Below the pieces are notes generated by a model that had not been told where the DNA came from, ran no database searches, and saw only the letters and a program-made list of their open reading frames with translations. Shown here piece by piece: positions 28,968 to 40,815 of a stretch of 64,000 bases of DNA; positions within the stretch are counted from its first letter, which is position 1, and the number at the start of each line of letters is the position of its first letter. The translations under genes were made by a program, and so were the position numbers. The stretch is from Methylocystaceae bacterium (lineage in GTDB: Bacteria > Pseudomonadota > Alphaproteobacteria > Rhodospirillales > Terasakiellaceae), in contig JABXIG010000005.1 in the NCBI GenBank assembly GCA_013373205.1, positions 62,001 to 126,000 on the forward strand, written 5' to 3'.

Positions 28968-29993
28968 TTACTTTACGCAGCTTTTTGAAAGTTCTTGAGC
29001 GCGAGCATAGACTTTACGTGCAGGCAAACCTTTGCCTTCAAGCTCACTCAAATAGCTTTCAGTCGCCTTATCCAGGATTGGCTTCCAAACAGGATTGCTA
29101 ACACCGCCTTCAACTGTATGGATTTCATGACCTTCTTTAACGGCAGCATCGCGTCCGATCACATCCATCTTATCGAAGACTTTAGCCGCAGTTTTTGACC
29201 AGTTGAGGCCAGAATTGTCATCAATAACTTTTTTAAGTTCCGCTGGCATGCTGTCATAAACCTTGCTGTTCATGGTCACGACAAAAGACAATGTGTAAAG
29301 ACCACCAACTTCTGTATGTTTCTTCGCCAGCTCATTCAGACGGAAAGCCACCATGCCTTCATAAGGCAGGGCCACCCCATCAATAACACCACGTTGCATG
29401 GACTGATAAGATTGTGGTGCAGGCATGCCAACCGACTTTGCATTCAATTCTTCAAGAATCTTCGCGACAACTGCTGTAGGACGGCGAATACGCAAACCTG
29501 CAAGATCAGTTGGCTCCTTCACGAGTTTATCACCCGTGTGAATGTGGCCAGGCCCATGTGTGAAGAAGAACAGCGGTTTTGTATCTTTATATTCGCTTTT
29601 AATCAGGCCTTCGTCATACAAGCCCTGAATGATGCAAGAACCTTGTTTGGCTGACTGTACCAGACCCGGCAGTTCAACGATTTGGGTCAAAGGAAAACGG
29701 TTGGCCGTATAACCTTGAACAGTTGCTGTTACATCCGCAATGCGGTTCTTAACAGCTTCATATTGAGCTGGTGGTTTTGCCAGTGTCGAAGATGGGAAAA
29801 TCTGTACTTCAATCTTTCCATCGGACTGTTCTTTAACTTTGTCAGCCCATACTTGGAACAGCTCTTTGTGCACACCTGCGACCGATGGCCAGAAATGTGC
29901 AAAACGCAGCGTTACGTCAGCTGCCTGTGTTTGTGTTGTTGCGCCAATAGCCATTAAACCAGCTATGGCGGTCATTGTAACTTTCTTAAGCAT
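28968..29993 (-). CDS. TRAP substrate-binding protein (DctP family), copy 2
   Basis: 341 residues with the same signal peptide and fold as copy 1, beginning MLKKVTMTAIAG. The start at 29993 has GGGAGG about seven bases upstream and matches copy 1; an in-frame start at 30008 would add five residues. Substitutions from copy 1 are spread over the protein and no key stretch is broken, so both look functional. It lies directly after the aldo/keto reductase gene in the lig operon. Confidence 0.94.
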   Translation of the reverse strand: MLKKVTMTAIAGLMAIGATTQTQAADVTLRFAHFWPSVAGVHKELFQVWADKVKEQSDGKIEVQIFPSSTLAKPPAQYEAVKNRIADVTATVQGYTANRFPLTQIVELPGLVQSAKQGSCIIQGLYDEGLIKSEYKDTKPLFFFTHGPGHIHTGDKLVKEPTDLAGLRIRRPTAVVAKILEELNAKSVGMPAPQSYQSMQRGVIDGVALPYEGMVAFRLNELAKKHTEVGGLYTLSFVVTMNSKVYDSMPAELKKVIDDNSGLNWSKTAAKVFDKMDVIGRDAAVKEGHEIHTVEGGVSNPVWKPILDKATESYLSELEGKGLPARKVYARAQELSKSCVK

Positions 29994-30070
29994 AAAAATG
30001 CCTCCCATAAGAAATTATTAATTGTTTTGACTAGATTTTTTGTGCGTTTTCACGCATCTTTTTTTGGGTC

Positions 30071-31063
30071 TTAAGCAAATTCTTCAGTATCAATTTCCGC
30101 TTGTGTCGCTGCGTTATAACGCGGACCTGAAACCGTATTTTGATTAATCAAAGCATCAAGTCGCTTTAATTGATCTGTACTCAGAACGACATCAGCCGCC
30201 TTAAAGTTATCCTTCATATGTTGGATATTCGTCGTGCCGGGAATGGCGATGATATGATCACCTTGTGCCAATACCCAGGCCAGTGCCAGTTGCGCCATGG
30301 TACAGCCGACTTCTTTTGCAATATCAGCATATTCAACCAACAATGATTTGTTCTTTTCCCAATCATCACCATGGAAACGTGGCATTTGATTACGCAGGTC
30401 TTTCGCTTCCAACTGCGACGGATCCTGCAAAACCCCACATAAATAGCCACGGGCGACCGGGCTAAACGCAACAAAGGCAGTATCAAGTTCTTTACAGGTT
30501 TCCAGAACGCTGATTTCCGCATTCCGGCTCCATAAAGAATATTCTGTCTGTAGTGCCGTAATTGGGTGCACGGCATGGGCTTTTTTCAAAGTATCGGAAG
30601 ACACCTCCGAAATACCGATATGTTTGATTTTGCCTTCTGTAACCAAATCGGAAAGGGCACCGATACTGTCCTCTACCGGGATTTTCTTATCCCAGCGGTG
30701 AAGATAGTATAGATCGATCACATCTGTACCCAATCTGCGTAATGAATCTTCACATGTTTTCTTAATGACTTCCGGACGTCCATCAATTGCACGAACCCCT
30801 TCGTCATTTTTAAACATGCCGCACTTACTGGCGAGGGTGAATTCAGAACGGCGATGCATGATCGCATCACGCAAAAGTTCTTCGTTCGCCCCAAAACCAT
30901 AAAGGGCGGCTGTATCCATCATGCTGTAACCAAGGTCCAAAGCCTCATTGAGAAGACGCGAGGCATCTTCGCGCGATGGTGGGGTGCCATACGCATGAGA
31001 CAGATTCATACACCCAAGTGAGACTGCTGAAACTTTATAAGGACCAAGGTTACGGGGGGACAT
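30071..31063 (-). CDS. Aldo/keto reductase
   Basis: About 330 residues, an NADPH-dependent TIM-barrel oxidoreductase. The catalytic tetrad region is visible: SMMDTAALYGFGANEELL (Asp and Tyr), LASKCG (Lys) and DLYYLHRWD (His). The cofactor site near IAIPGTTNIQHMKDN is also present. The second ATG (31063) has better Shine-Dalgarno spacing than 31069. It sits between ligC and the TRAP genes. It may reduce an aldehyde of the pathway or detoxify one, but its substrate is unknown. Confidence 0.92.
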   Translation of the reverse strand: MSPRNLGPYKVSAVSLGCMNLSHAYGTPPSREDASRLLNEALDLGYSMMDTAALYGFGANEELLRDAIMHRRSEFTLASKCGMFKNDEGVRAIDGRPEVIKKTCEDSLRRLGTDVIDLYYLHRWDKKIPVEDSIGALSDLVTEGKIKHIGISEVSSDTLKKAHAVHPITALQTEYSLWSRNAEISVLETCKELDTAFVAFSPVARGYLCGVLQDPSQLEAKDLRNQMPRFHGDDWEKNKSLLVEYADIAKEVGCTMAQLALAWVLAQGDHIIAIPGTTNIQHMKDNFKAADVVLSTDQLKRLDALINQNTVSGPRYNAATQAEIDTEEFA

Positions 31064-31084
31064 GGACATTTCCTTTATTTGAAT

Positions 31085-33262
<2,178 letters not shown>

Positions 33263-33263
<1 letters not shown>

Positions 33264-34162
33264 TAATCCTTTTGAAGTGCGGATAAAATTTTATCCGCAC
33301 GCACCGAATAGCCCTCAGACTCACATGCTGTAAGCTGTAAATCTCCAATTCGCTGTTGCCATTCTACTGTTGCTTTGGCCATATCACCTTGCAGACCAAG
33401 CCCCTCCACAGTTTTAACGACCTCACGCATTTCTGCAGCACGACGCACGCCGTGGGTCATAGAACGTTCCAGCATATAGGCCGCCTTGGCTTTAAAATCG
33501 AAATTGGGATAAGTCTTATCGAGACTGTCTAAAACAACCTCTTCCACATTCGCTCTACGACCTGCCAAGACACATTCAGCAAACAGTCCCTCCATCCCCT
33601 TCATCATGATGCTTCGTATCATCTTGATGGAAGAGGCCGCCCCCACATCACCTTCCACGAGGGTGGCATTCATTCCAAAAGCGTCAAAGACAACCTTGGC
33701 ATCTTTAGAATGAACACCACTCATGCTTATCGGTGTTTTATGCAATTTGGGATAAACCGGTGCCATCACAGCAACATCAACATAACGCCCGCCAGCAGAA
33801 TGGATAACATCCGCATTCAGACGTTTTGTTTCTGGTGCACAGGAATTACAATCAAAGTAAAAAGCACCCGACCACATATAATGCGAAGCTTCCTCCGCAA
33901 CAATCTGCGCCTGGTTTGCAGTCACAAGTGAAAAAATGACACCAGCCTCAGAGATTGCATCAGACAGTGTTTTTTTGCCGATCACCCCTGATTTCTGATA
34001 ATCCGTCCATTTCCCATTAGTGATGGCATCATCTGAACTGTCTGTCTTTATGTCATACGCCAGCACCTTACCCAGTGCGTACAGCTCCCACCCCTTAACA
34101 AAGGCAGATGCTGCTTCACCGAAGCCAATGAAAGCAACTTTGCAATCTTCAAAAACAGACAT
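33263..34162 (-). CDS. NAD(P)-binding dehydrogenase with DUF1932-like C-terminal domain
   Basis: 299 residues. The Rossmann motif VAFIGFGEAASAFVKGW and the 6-phosphogluconate/3-hydroxyisobutyrate dehydrogenase-like core (YFDCNSCAPETK, YVDVAVMAPVYP) are followed by an all-helical C-terminal part. It is the first gene of the lig operon and its stop overlaps the ligA start. The reaction is unknown. A role on a side substrate or pathway intermediate is inferred from context. Confidence 0.85.
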
Positions 34163-34295
34163 AAACGGTCCACACGGTTTAAAAGTAACGGCAGGTCAGT
34201 CGCGACCTATATATTTATTGTGGTACCATTCTCATAATCTGTGTGGAAATTGAATGATTCTACACCCTATTCATTTTTGCTATAAAGGTGTCATA
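34163..34295 (-). promoter_or_regulatory. Promoter region of the leftward lig/TRAP operon
   Basis: This 133-bp AT-rich spacer lies between the LysR gene and the operon it probably controls. It contains an inverted repeat GGTC-N6-GACC at 34194-34207. No clear -35/-10 pair was picked out by eye. The Shine-Dalgarno of the first gene is weak. Confidence 0.4.
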
Positions 34296-35516
34296 TTAAG
34301 ATGAATGCACAACACGCCCGGCATCTCTTAAAAGCTGGATAAACTTGGCTTGCGTCGCCGTGGGTCGCCAGTCTTTTCGCATCGTAAATCCAATGGCTCT
34401 TTTTGTTTCAGCCATCTCAACCGGCAAGGCCCTCAATAACCCCATTTGCTTTTCATGGCGAATTTGGTGCCTCGAAATAATCGTCAGACGATCACTGGCC
34501 GTTAACAGGCTTCGAATCAGAATAAGGGAACTACTTTCAATGACACTTTTTGGATAGTACCCTGTCCCTTCGAACATCTTCTCAAAGAAATAGCGTGTTG
34601 GCGCCCCTTTTCTCGGCACAACCCAAGAAAACTGGGACAATTCTTCTAATGTGACATCAGATTTGAGAGTCATAGGATGCCCATTTCGCCCAACGATTGC
34701 CAAGGGATCCTCGAAGACAGGTTCCTGAACAATATCATCCACCGGAATCGGATCACGTAATGCCCCAATTAGAAAATCAATATTCCCATAACGCAATCCA
34801 TGAAGCAGATCATCATACGGCCCATCTACAATATTCATATGAATTTCGGGCTTTTCCCGCGTTAAGGCATTTATTGCCGTGGGCAACATAAAAGTACGCG
34901 CCAGCGGCATGCTACCAACAACAATAGACCCCGTATCATTCCCTTTCCATTCATCCAGTTCTTCATACCCCTGTTCAAGCTCTGCCACAGCAAGGCGACA
35001 GCAAAAAGCCAGACTATCCGCGGCTTTGCTTAACTCAATCCCACGGCGCGATTTCTCAAACAGCACGACTCCGGACATATGTTCAAGATCTCGCGCTGCC
35101 CGATGCAACGATGGCTGGGAAATCCCAACCATGCGTGCGGCCAGACTGAAATTTCCAGCTTCGGATAAAGCGATTAACGCACGGACCTGAACCCCTGTCA
35201 TCAACTGCTCCAGATTTTGAAACCCCTTGGACTTACGTTTCCCGCCATGCGCCATCGCCTCATCTGCACCTGCTTTAAAAAACCGCAACATCCTATTCAC
35301 CCTGTCGATGAAAAGCTCCCCCGGTTCGGTCAGATACATACCATCCGTGCGACGATCAAAAAGTTGGACATCTAATTCTTTTTCCAGCTTGGCAATCGCC
35401 TGAGTGATCGCGGGTTGGGACAAATAAATCTCTCGCGACGCTTGAGAAATGCTTCGATATTCTGCCACAGAACTAAAGGCACGCAAATGACGAAGATTGG
35501 GGACAGAGCGGTTCAT
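34296..35516 (-). CDS. LysR-family regulator with two tandem HTH domains
   Basis: 406 residues, about 100 longer than a normal LysR protein. The extra length is a second LysR-type winged helix. HTH1 covers about residues 7-65 (SQASREIYLSQPAITQAIAK) and HTH2 about 106-164 (SLAARMVGISQPSLHRAARD), before the usual effector-binding domain. The chosen ATG has TTGGA upstream; an ATG at 35537 would add seven residues. It lies between the two lig/gal operons, so it probably controls both in response to a pathway compound. Confidence 0.93.
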   Translation of the reverse strand: MNRSVPNLRHLRAFSSVAEYRSISQASREIYLSQPAITQAIAKLEKELDVQLFDRRTDGMYLTEPGELFIDRVNRMLRFFKAGADEAMAHGGKRKSKGFQNLEQLMTGVQVRALIALSEAGNFSLAARMVGISQPSLHRAARDLEHMSGVVLFEKSRRGIELSKAADSLAFCCRLAVAELEQGYEELDEWKGNDTGSIVVGSMPLARTFMLPTAINALTREKPEIHMNIVDGPYDDLLHGLRYGNIDFLIGALRDPIPVDDIVQEPVFEDPLAIVGRNGHPMTLKSDVTLEELSQFSWVVPRKGAPTRYFFEKMFEGTGYYPKSVIESSSLILIRSLLTASDRLTIISRHQIRHEKQMGLLRALPVEMAETKRAIGFTMRKDWRPTATQAKFIQLLRDAGRVVHSS

Positions 35517-35541
35517 TTTAGCTATTCCAATAAACATAAAC

Positions 35542-35556
35542 TATATGGACTATAGC
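35542..35556. promoter_or_regulatory. Candidate LysR box in the lysR-galB intergenic region
   Basis: CTATA-TGGAC-TATAG is a perfect inverted repeat of 5-bp arms with the T-N11-A geometry of LysR sites. It lies just upstream of the regulator gene and about 130 bp upstream of galB. Confidence 0.5.
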
Positions 35557-35687
35557 AAAAACTTATAACCTTGGGGAGGGATTGAAATAGCGTTTAAACA
35601 TTTTTTATTCAAGAGTATCGTCAAGAAAATCACGAACAGCGATCTTACACCTGTTCAAATTCACAATTCACGAAGGAGCCTCTTCAC

Positions 35688-36428
35688 ATGAGCGATAAGA
35701 AAACTGCTCTCGTCATCAGCGCCCACTCTGCCGATTTTGTCTGGCGTTGCGGTGGGGCCATCGCCTTACACCAGAAAAAAGGTTATGATGTTACCATTGC
35801 CTGCTTGTCTTATGGTGAGCGCGGTGAGTCTGCCAAGCTTTGGAAACAAGGCAGTGATATGACGCTTGAAAAAGTGAAGATCGAACGTCGCAAAGAAGCC
35901 GAAGCAGCTGCCCAAGCTCTTAATGCACATGATATCCAGTTTTTTGACTTTGGCGATTACCCCCTATCTGTGGATACAGATGGTAAATTCAAAATTGTCG
36001 ACCTTATCCGCAAGGTACAACCCAATTTCATGTTCAGCCATTCCAAGTGGGACCCCTACAACACGGACCACATGTATGCGACCCAGCTTGCTATTGAATG
36101 CCGCATGATCGCGCAAGCCTGGGGCCATAACCCAGGTGAGAAAGTTCTGGGTGCGCCACAATTGTATCTGTTTGAACCTCATCAAACGGAACAAATGGAA
36201 TGGAAACCTAACGTTTTCCTAGATATTTCTGAGGTATGGGAAAATAAATGGAATGCGATCCAATGTATGCAAGGTCAAGAACATCTCTGGCACTTCTATG
36301 AAAATGTTGGCGAGAACCGCGGCAACCACTTCCGTCGTAATTCCGGTGGGCAAGCGGGCGGTAAAGCAGCCGAATATGCAGAAGGTTTTCAAGCGATTTA
36401 CCCTCGCACGGTAGAGGAGCTTGATTAA
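35688..36428 (+). CDS. galB: 4-oxalomesaconate hydratase (PIG-L family)
   Basis: 246 residues. It hydrates 4-oxalomesaconate to 4-carboxy-4-hydroxy-2-oxoadipate. The N-terminal [18 protein letters not shown] carries the AHxxD zinc motif of PIG-L metalloenzymes and matches GalB of gallate degradation. AAGGAG precedes the ATG. It is first in the rightward operon, one base ahead of the aldolase gene. It replaces the unrelated LigJ hydratase of sphingomonads. Confidence 0.93.
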   Translation: MSDKKTALVISAHSADFVWRCGGAIALHQKKGYDVTIACLSYGERGESAKLWKQGSDMTLEKVKIERRKEAEAAAQALNAHDIQFFDFGDYPLSVDTDGKFKIVDLIRKVQPNFMFSHSKWDPYNTDHMYATQLAIECRMIAQAWGHNPGEKVLGAPQLYLFEPHQTEQMEWKPNVFLDISEVWENKWNAIQCMQGQEHLWHFYENVGENRGNHFRRNSGGQAGGKAAEYAEGFQAIYPRTVEELD

Positions 36429-36429
36429 C

Positions 36430-37101
36430 ATGGGAGTTGTTGTCCAAAACATCGAACGCGCAGATCAAAGCATTGTTGATGGGTTGAGGGAATGTGGTGT
36501 CGCGACCGTTCATGAGGCACAGGGACGCAAGGGTCTCTTGGCCTCTTATATGAACCCGATCTATAAAGGGGCACGTGTTGCCGGTTCTGCTGTAACTATT
36601 CTCGCGCCACCTTGTGACAACTGGATGGTTCATGTCGCCATTGAACAAATTAAAGAAGGTGACATTCTGGTCCTTGGCACCACGTCGCCTTCCGATGCTG
36701 GATATTTTGGTGACTTACTTGCAACTTCCGCACAGGCGCGTGGTTGCGTGGGTCTGGTGATTGATGCTGGTGTGCGTGATGTCAAAGACCTGAAAGAAAT
36801 GAATTTTCCTGTCTGGTCAAAAGCTATTCATGCACAGGGCTGTATCAAAGAAACGCTGGGGTCCGTCAATATCCCTGTTGTGTGTGCCGATCAGTTGGTC
36901 AACCCCGGCGATGTGGTCATCGCTGATGATGACGGGGTCTGTGTGGTGGCCCGCGAAGAAGCCGCAGATGTGCTGGAAAAAGCGCGTGCCCGCGAAGCTT
37001 TGGAAGAAGAAAAACGCAAAACACTGGCCTCCGGTACATTAGGCTTGGATATGTATAATATGCGCCCCCGTCTGAAAGAAAAAGGTCTGAAATATGTCTA
37101 A
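36430..37101 (+). CDS. galC: 4-carboxy-4-hydroxy-2-oxoadipate aldolase / oxaloacetate decarboxylase
   Basis: About 223 residues of the RraA-like class II aldolase family (LigK/ProA/GalC). It cleaves the hydrated product to pyruvate and oxaloacetate. Motifs include [32 protein letters not shown] and [14 protein letters not shown] (active-site Arg and Asp). ATG 36430 with GAGGAG upstream is preferred to TTG 36421, which overlaps galB. The 3' end overlaps galD by 8 bp. Confidence 0.93.
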   Translation: MGVVVQNIERADQSIVDGLRECGVATVHEAQGRKGLLASYMNPIYKGARVAGSAVTILAPPCDNWMVHVAIEQIKEGDILVLGTTSPSDAGYFGDLLATSAQARGCVGLVIDAGVRDVKDLKEMNFPVWSKAIHAQGCIKETLGSVNIPVVCADQLVNPGDVVIADDDGVCVVAREEAADVLEKARAREALEEEKRKTLASGTLGLDMYNMRPRLKEKGLKYV

Positions 37102-38152
37102 ATCAGCCCCTTGCATGTGGATGCGCGGCGGCACCTCTAAGGGTGGGTATTTCCTAGCCGAAGATTTGCCGAGCGATGTGGCAGAACGTGATGCGTTTCT
37201 TTTGCGCATCATGGGCTCGCCTGATGATCGCCAGATTGATGGTATGGGTGGGGCTGATCCCCTTACCTCCAAGGTCGCCGTTATTAAGCCATCTGCACGC
37301 GAAGGCGTTGACATCGACTATCTCTTTTTGCAGGTCTTTGTCGACAAGGCCACCGTAACCGATATGCAAAATTGCGGCAACATCCTTGCAGGTGTTGGTC
37401 CTTTTGCCATTGAACGCGGCCTTGTCAAGATAACGGGTCATATAACCACCGTCACCATTTACATGGAAAATACCGGTCAAATTGCCAAAGCTGACATCCA
37501 GACTCCAAATGGCAAAGTCACTTATAGCGGTGACACAGCAATTGATGGGGTTCCTGGAACCGCAGCCCCCGTTGCTGTCACCTTTCAAGATACAGCCGGA
37601 TCAAGTTGTGGACAACTTCTGCCAACGGGCGATACGAAAAATCTAGTCGAAGGCATTGAAGTCACCATGATTGATAACGGTATGCCAACTGTTGTCATGC
37701 GGGCTTGCGACCTGGGAATTTCTGGCACTGAAAGCCGCGAAGAACTGGAAGCCAATACAAAATTACGTGAAAAGTTAGAGGCCATTCGCTTAAAATGTGG
37801 GCCGATGATGAATCTTGGCGACGTCACAGATAAGTCTGTCCCAAAAATGACCATGGTTTCAACACCACAAAAAGGGGGGGCGATCTCAACGCGAACATTT
37901 ATCCCCCATCGCTGTCACGCTTCCATCGGTGTGCTTGGCGCGGTGAGTGTCGCAACAGCATGTATGCTGAAAGGCTCACCTGCAGCTGATTTTGCCAATA
38001 TCCCTGACGGCAGCAGTAAGACCTTGGAAATTGAACATCCCACCGGGCAGGCGACTGTCCTTTTGAACCTTGATAACAATAATGCCGTTGAAAGTGCTGC
38101 CATCGTGCGTACAGCAAGAAAGCTTTTCGACGGCGAAATTTTTGCAGAGTGA
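37094..38152 (+). CDS. galD: 4-oxalomesaconate tautomerase (PrpF family)
   Basis: 352 residues with a diaminopimelate-epimerase-like double fold. It interconverts the tautomers of 4-oxalomesaconate so that the hydratase can act. GalD/PrpF stretches are [54 protein letters not shown] and [14 protein letters not shown]. It overlaps galC by 8 bp and the ligI start region at its stop. Confidence 0.94.
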   Translation: MSKSAPCMWMRGGTSKGGYFLAEDLPSDVAERDAFLLRIMGSPDDRQIDGMGGADPLTSKVAVIKPSAREGVDIDYLFLQVFVDKATVTDMQNCGNILAGVGPFAIERGLVKITGHITTVTIYMENTGQIAKADIQTPNGKVTYSGDTAIDGVPGTAAPVAVTFQDTAGSSCGQLLPTGDTKNLVEGIEVTMIDNGMPTVVMRACDLGISGTESREELEANTKLREKLEAIRLKCGPMMNLGDVTDKSVPKMTMVSTPQKGGAISTRTFIPHRCHASIGVLGAVSVATACMLKGSPAADFANIPDGSSKTLEIEHPTGQATVLLNLDNNNAVESAAIVRTARKLFDGEIFAE

Positions 38153-38157
38153 AACAA

Positions 38158-39033
38158 ATGGCTATGGATCCAGATTACCTTCCCTTTCACCCCAACCCCA
38201 GCAAACCGACCTTTAAAGTGCCAGCTGGTGCCGTTGATGCCCATTGCCATGTGTTTGGTCCGGCAGACAAATTCCCTTATGCACCGGAGCGTAAATACAC
38301 GCCTTGTGATGCGCCGAAAGAAAAACTTTTTGAACTGCGCAACCATCTGGGTTTCGAAAGAAATGTGATTGTACAAGCGTCCTGCCACGGCAAAGATAAC
38401 CGTGCCCTTGTAGATGCGTTGAAATCATCAAATGATCTGGCGCGTGGCGTTGCGATTGTGAACCCTGATATTTCCGATGAAGAATTGAAGGAAATGGACG
38501 AAGCAGGTGTGCGCGCCGTTCGCTTTAATTTTGTAAAACGTCTGGTCGATGCAACACCCAAAGAAGTCTTTATGGGGATCGCAGAAAAAATCAAAAAACT
38601 GGGCTGGCACATTGTTGTCTATTTTGAAGCCCAGGACCTTGAAGACCTTATTCCTTTCCTGAACGAACTCCCGGGTATCATCGTTGTTGACCATATGGGC
38701 CGCCCCGATGTGAGCAAAGGAGTTGATCATGAAGACTTCCAGCGTTTTATCAAGCTAATGGAAGACAATCCGAATATCTGGGTGAAAGTTTCCTGTCCTG
38801 AACGCCTAACAATTGCAGGTCCAACCTATGACGATGTTGTTCCTTATGCCCGTACTTTGGTTGAAAAATTTACCGACCGTGTACTTTGGGGGACAGACTG
38901 GCCACACCCAAATATGAAATCACATACACCGGACGAGGGGGTTCTCGTAGATGTGATCCCGAAGATCGCAGTAAGCGAAGCAGAGCAAAAAGCCCTGCTC
39001 ATTGATAACCCAATGAAGCTTTACTGGGATTAA
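38158..39033 (+). CDS. ligI: 2-pyrone-4,6-dicarboxylate hydrolase (amidohydrolase family)
   Basis: About 291 residues. It opens the pyrone ring to 4-oxalomesaconate. The TIM-barrel signature is DAHCHVFGPADKFPY; PERKYTPCDAP, VRAVRFNFVKRLVD, VVDHMGRPD and VLWGTDWPHPNM are all LigI-like. ATG 38158 is preferred over GTG 38149, which overlaps the galD stop. With ligC on the divergent operon it completes the pyrone branch. Confidence 0.95.
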   Translation: MAMDPDYLPFHPNPSKPTFKVPAGAVDAHCHVFGPADKFPYAPERKYTPCDAPKEKLFELRNHLGFERNVIVQASCHGKDNRALVDALKSSNDLARGVAIVNPDISDEELKEMDEAGVRAVRFNFVKRLVDATPKEVFMGIAEKIKKLGWHIVVYFEAQDLEDLIPFLNELPGIIVVDHMGRPDVSKGVDHEDFQRFIKLMEDNPNIWVKVSCPERLTIAGPTYDDVVPYARTLVEKFTDRVLWGTDWPHPNMKSHTPDEGVLVDVIPKIAVSEAEQKALLIDNPMKLYWD

Positions 39034-39100
39034 AACCTAAGGCCCTCAATCAAGAAGGGCTTCGTAAACTTTTTAATTAGCAACTGACCAATGGGGGCAG

Positions 39101-39451
39101 ATGATGACTAATACCCAAGAACCTATTTTTGGCACGACATTCTTTGATGGCGAAATGGCCATGAAAGGCTACGGCCTTAATAAGATGTGCTATTCATTTA
39201 ACAAAGCAGAAAACCGTGAGGAATTTCTGCGCGACGAAGAAGCTTACTACGATAAGTTCGGCTTATCCGAAGCGCAAAAAGAAGCATGCCGCAAACGCAT
39301 CGTTTTGGACATGATCGCTGAAGGTGGCAACATTTACTACCTCGCCAAACTGGCAGGTATCCTTGGACTAAGCGTTCAGGATGTTGGTGCACAGATGACA
39401 GGCAAAACTGTCGAAGATTTCAAACAAATGCTTGTAGATGCGGGGAAATAA
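39101..39451 (+). CDS. LigA-type dioxygenase alpha subunit, copy 2
   Basis: 116 residues, shorter than copy 1 because the C-terminal GGGRS tail is missing. Shared family stretches are MKGYGLNKMCYSFNKAENRE and AEGGNIYYLAKLAG. Sequence divergence from copy 1 is large, so this is an old paralogue or was acquired separately. It pairs with the LigB copy two bases downstream. The substrate may be protocatechuate or a related trihydroxy or methoxy acid. Confidence 0.9.
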   Translation: MMTNTQEPIFGTTFFDGEMAMKGYGLNKMCYSFNKAENREEFLRDEEAYYDKFGLSEAQKEACRKRIVLDMIAEGGNIYYLAKLAGILGLSVQDVGAQMTGKTVEDFKQMLVDAGK

Positions 39452-39453
39452 TC

Positions 39454-40296
39454 ATGGCTAAAATTGTAGGTGGTATCTGTACATCCCACATTCCGGCAAT
39501 CGGCAATGCCATTGCGAATGAACTTTTCGAAGACGAATACTGGAAACCGTTTTTTGACGGCTATCCACCTGTGCGTGAATGGCTGGATAAAGTCAAACCG
39601 GACGTGGCGATTGTTGTCTATAACGATCATGGCCTGAACTTCTTCCTGGATAAAATGCCAACGTTCTCAATTGGCGCCGCGCCTGAATACCGCAATGACG
39701 ATGAAGGTTGGGGGATCCCGACGATCCCGCCATTCCCAGGCGATCCAAAACTGTCATGGCACATCATCAACTCACTGCATGACGAAGAATTCGACCTTTG
39801 CACATGTCAGGAAATGTTGGTCGATCATGGCTTTACTGTGCCTATGTCTCTGCTTTGGCCTGAACGTGGTGAAGATCAGATCAAAACCATTCCGTTCTGC
39901 GTCAACACTGTTCAACACCCTGTTGCCTCGCCTAAACGTTGCCTTGCAATCGGTGAAGCCTTGGGCCGCGCCATTGAAAGCTACCCGGAAGACACAAAGG
40001 TTGTGATCTTGGGAACTGGTGGTCTTTCTCACCAACTTGATGGGGAGCGTGCCGGCCACATCAATAAGGAATTTGATCTGGAATGCATGGAAAAGATTGT
40101 AACTGATCCTTATCACTATAAGGACATGAGCATTCATGAACTGGTGAAACTTGCTGGTGCACAAGGTTCTGAATTCATTCTGTGGCTGATTATGCGCGCA
40201 GCGATGAAAACAACGCCGAAAGTTGTTCACCAGAACTATCACATTCCAATTTCAAACACTGGTGCCGGACTTCTTTGCCTCGAAACAACTGCTTAA
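39454..40296 (+). CDS. LigB-type extradiol dioxygenase beta subunit, copy 2
   Basis: 280 residues, the same size as copy 1. Conserved catalytic regions are CTSHIPAIGNAI, VVYNDHGLNFFL, MLVDHGFTVPMSLLWP and LGTGGLSHQLDGERAG. It follows the second LigA copy and ends before a strong terminator. Since LigI acts on pyrone, this enzyme might act on a substrate whose cleavage gives pyrone directly (for example 3-O-methylgallate), or it may simply back up copy 1. The sequence alone cannot decide. Confidence 0.9.
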   Translation: MAKIVGGICTSHIPAIGNAIANELFEDEYWKPFFDGYPPVREWLDKVKPDVAIVVYNDHGLNFFLDKMPTFSIGAAPEYRNDDEGWGIPTIPPFPGDPKLSWHIINSLHDEEFDLCTCQEMLVDHGFTVPMSLLWPERGEDQIKTIPFCVNTVQHPVASPKRCLAIGEALGRAIESYPEDTKVVILGTGGLSHQLDGERAGHINKEFDLECMEKIVTDPYHYKDMSIHELVKLAGAQGSEFILWLIMRAAMKTTPKVVHQNYHIPISNTGAGLLCLETTA

Positions 40297-40331
40297 GCCA
40301 AAAGCAGCTGAATAAAAGAAGTTCCCTAGAC

Positions 40332-40378
40332 GAGGGTGGCCTAAAACCCGTTTAACAACAGGCCACCCTCTTTTATTT
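40332..40378 (+). terminator. Intrinsic terminator after the second ligAB pair
   Basis: A perfect 11-bp stem, GAGGGTGGCCT/AGGCCACCCTC, is followed by TTTTATTTT. It separates the gal/lig operon from the GlcG-like gene, though read-through is possible. Confidence 0.88.
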
Positions 40379-40388
40379 TGAGGATAAT

Positions 40389-40811
40389 ATGGTCAATACA
40401 CATTCCATCTCCACCCTGTCATTGGAAGGGGCGATACAATTTAGTGATGCCGCCATTGCCCAAGCACAGAGAATGAATGTAAACATTCATGTTCATGTTG
40501 TAGATCACACAGGTGAAACTCTGTCCTATCAGCGCATGCCGGGGGCACCGTTACCGGCGGGTGACATTGCAAAACAAAAAGCATCCACCGCTGCAAACTA
40601 TAAAACCCCGACCGATGTCTGGGCATCAAAGGTCAGTAAAAAGCCAAATGTCGCCACAAGCCTTGTGCAACACCCTGATATTGTTTTAATAGGTGGGGGC
40701 GTTCCCATCATCATCAACGAACAAGTTGTCGGTGCCATAGGTATTGCAGGTGCGTTGGAAGAACAGGATATTGAAATTGCCAACGCCGCCGTCGAAAAGG
40801 TTTTAGGATAA
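40389..40811 (+). CDS. GlcG/HbpS-family (DUF336-like) protein
   Basis: 140 residues with the family pattern LSLEGAIQFSDAAIAQAQ near the start and GGGVPIIINEQVVGAIGIAG near the end. Such proteins are often encoded beside glycolate or aromatic-catabolism genes. Some bind haem or act on small organic acids, but no activity can be assigned here. Five bases separate it from the membrane protein gene downstream. Confidence 0.87.
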   Translation: MVNTHSISTLSLEGAIQFSDAAIAQAQRMNVNIHVHVVDHTGETLSYQRMPGAPLPAGDIAKQKASTAANYKTPTDVWASKVSKKPNVATSLVQHPDIVLIGGGVPIIINEQVVGAIGIAGALEEQDIEIANAAVEKVLG

Positions 40812-40815
40812 AAAA

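Noticed and set aside
39101-40296. Second LigAB pair as gallate dioxygenase
   Set aside because: Known gallate dioxygenases (GalA/DesB) are single fused chains of over 400 residues. Here the subunits are separate, so the name was not used.
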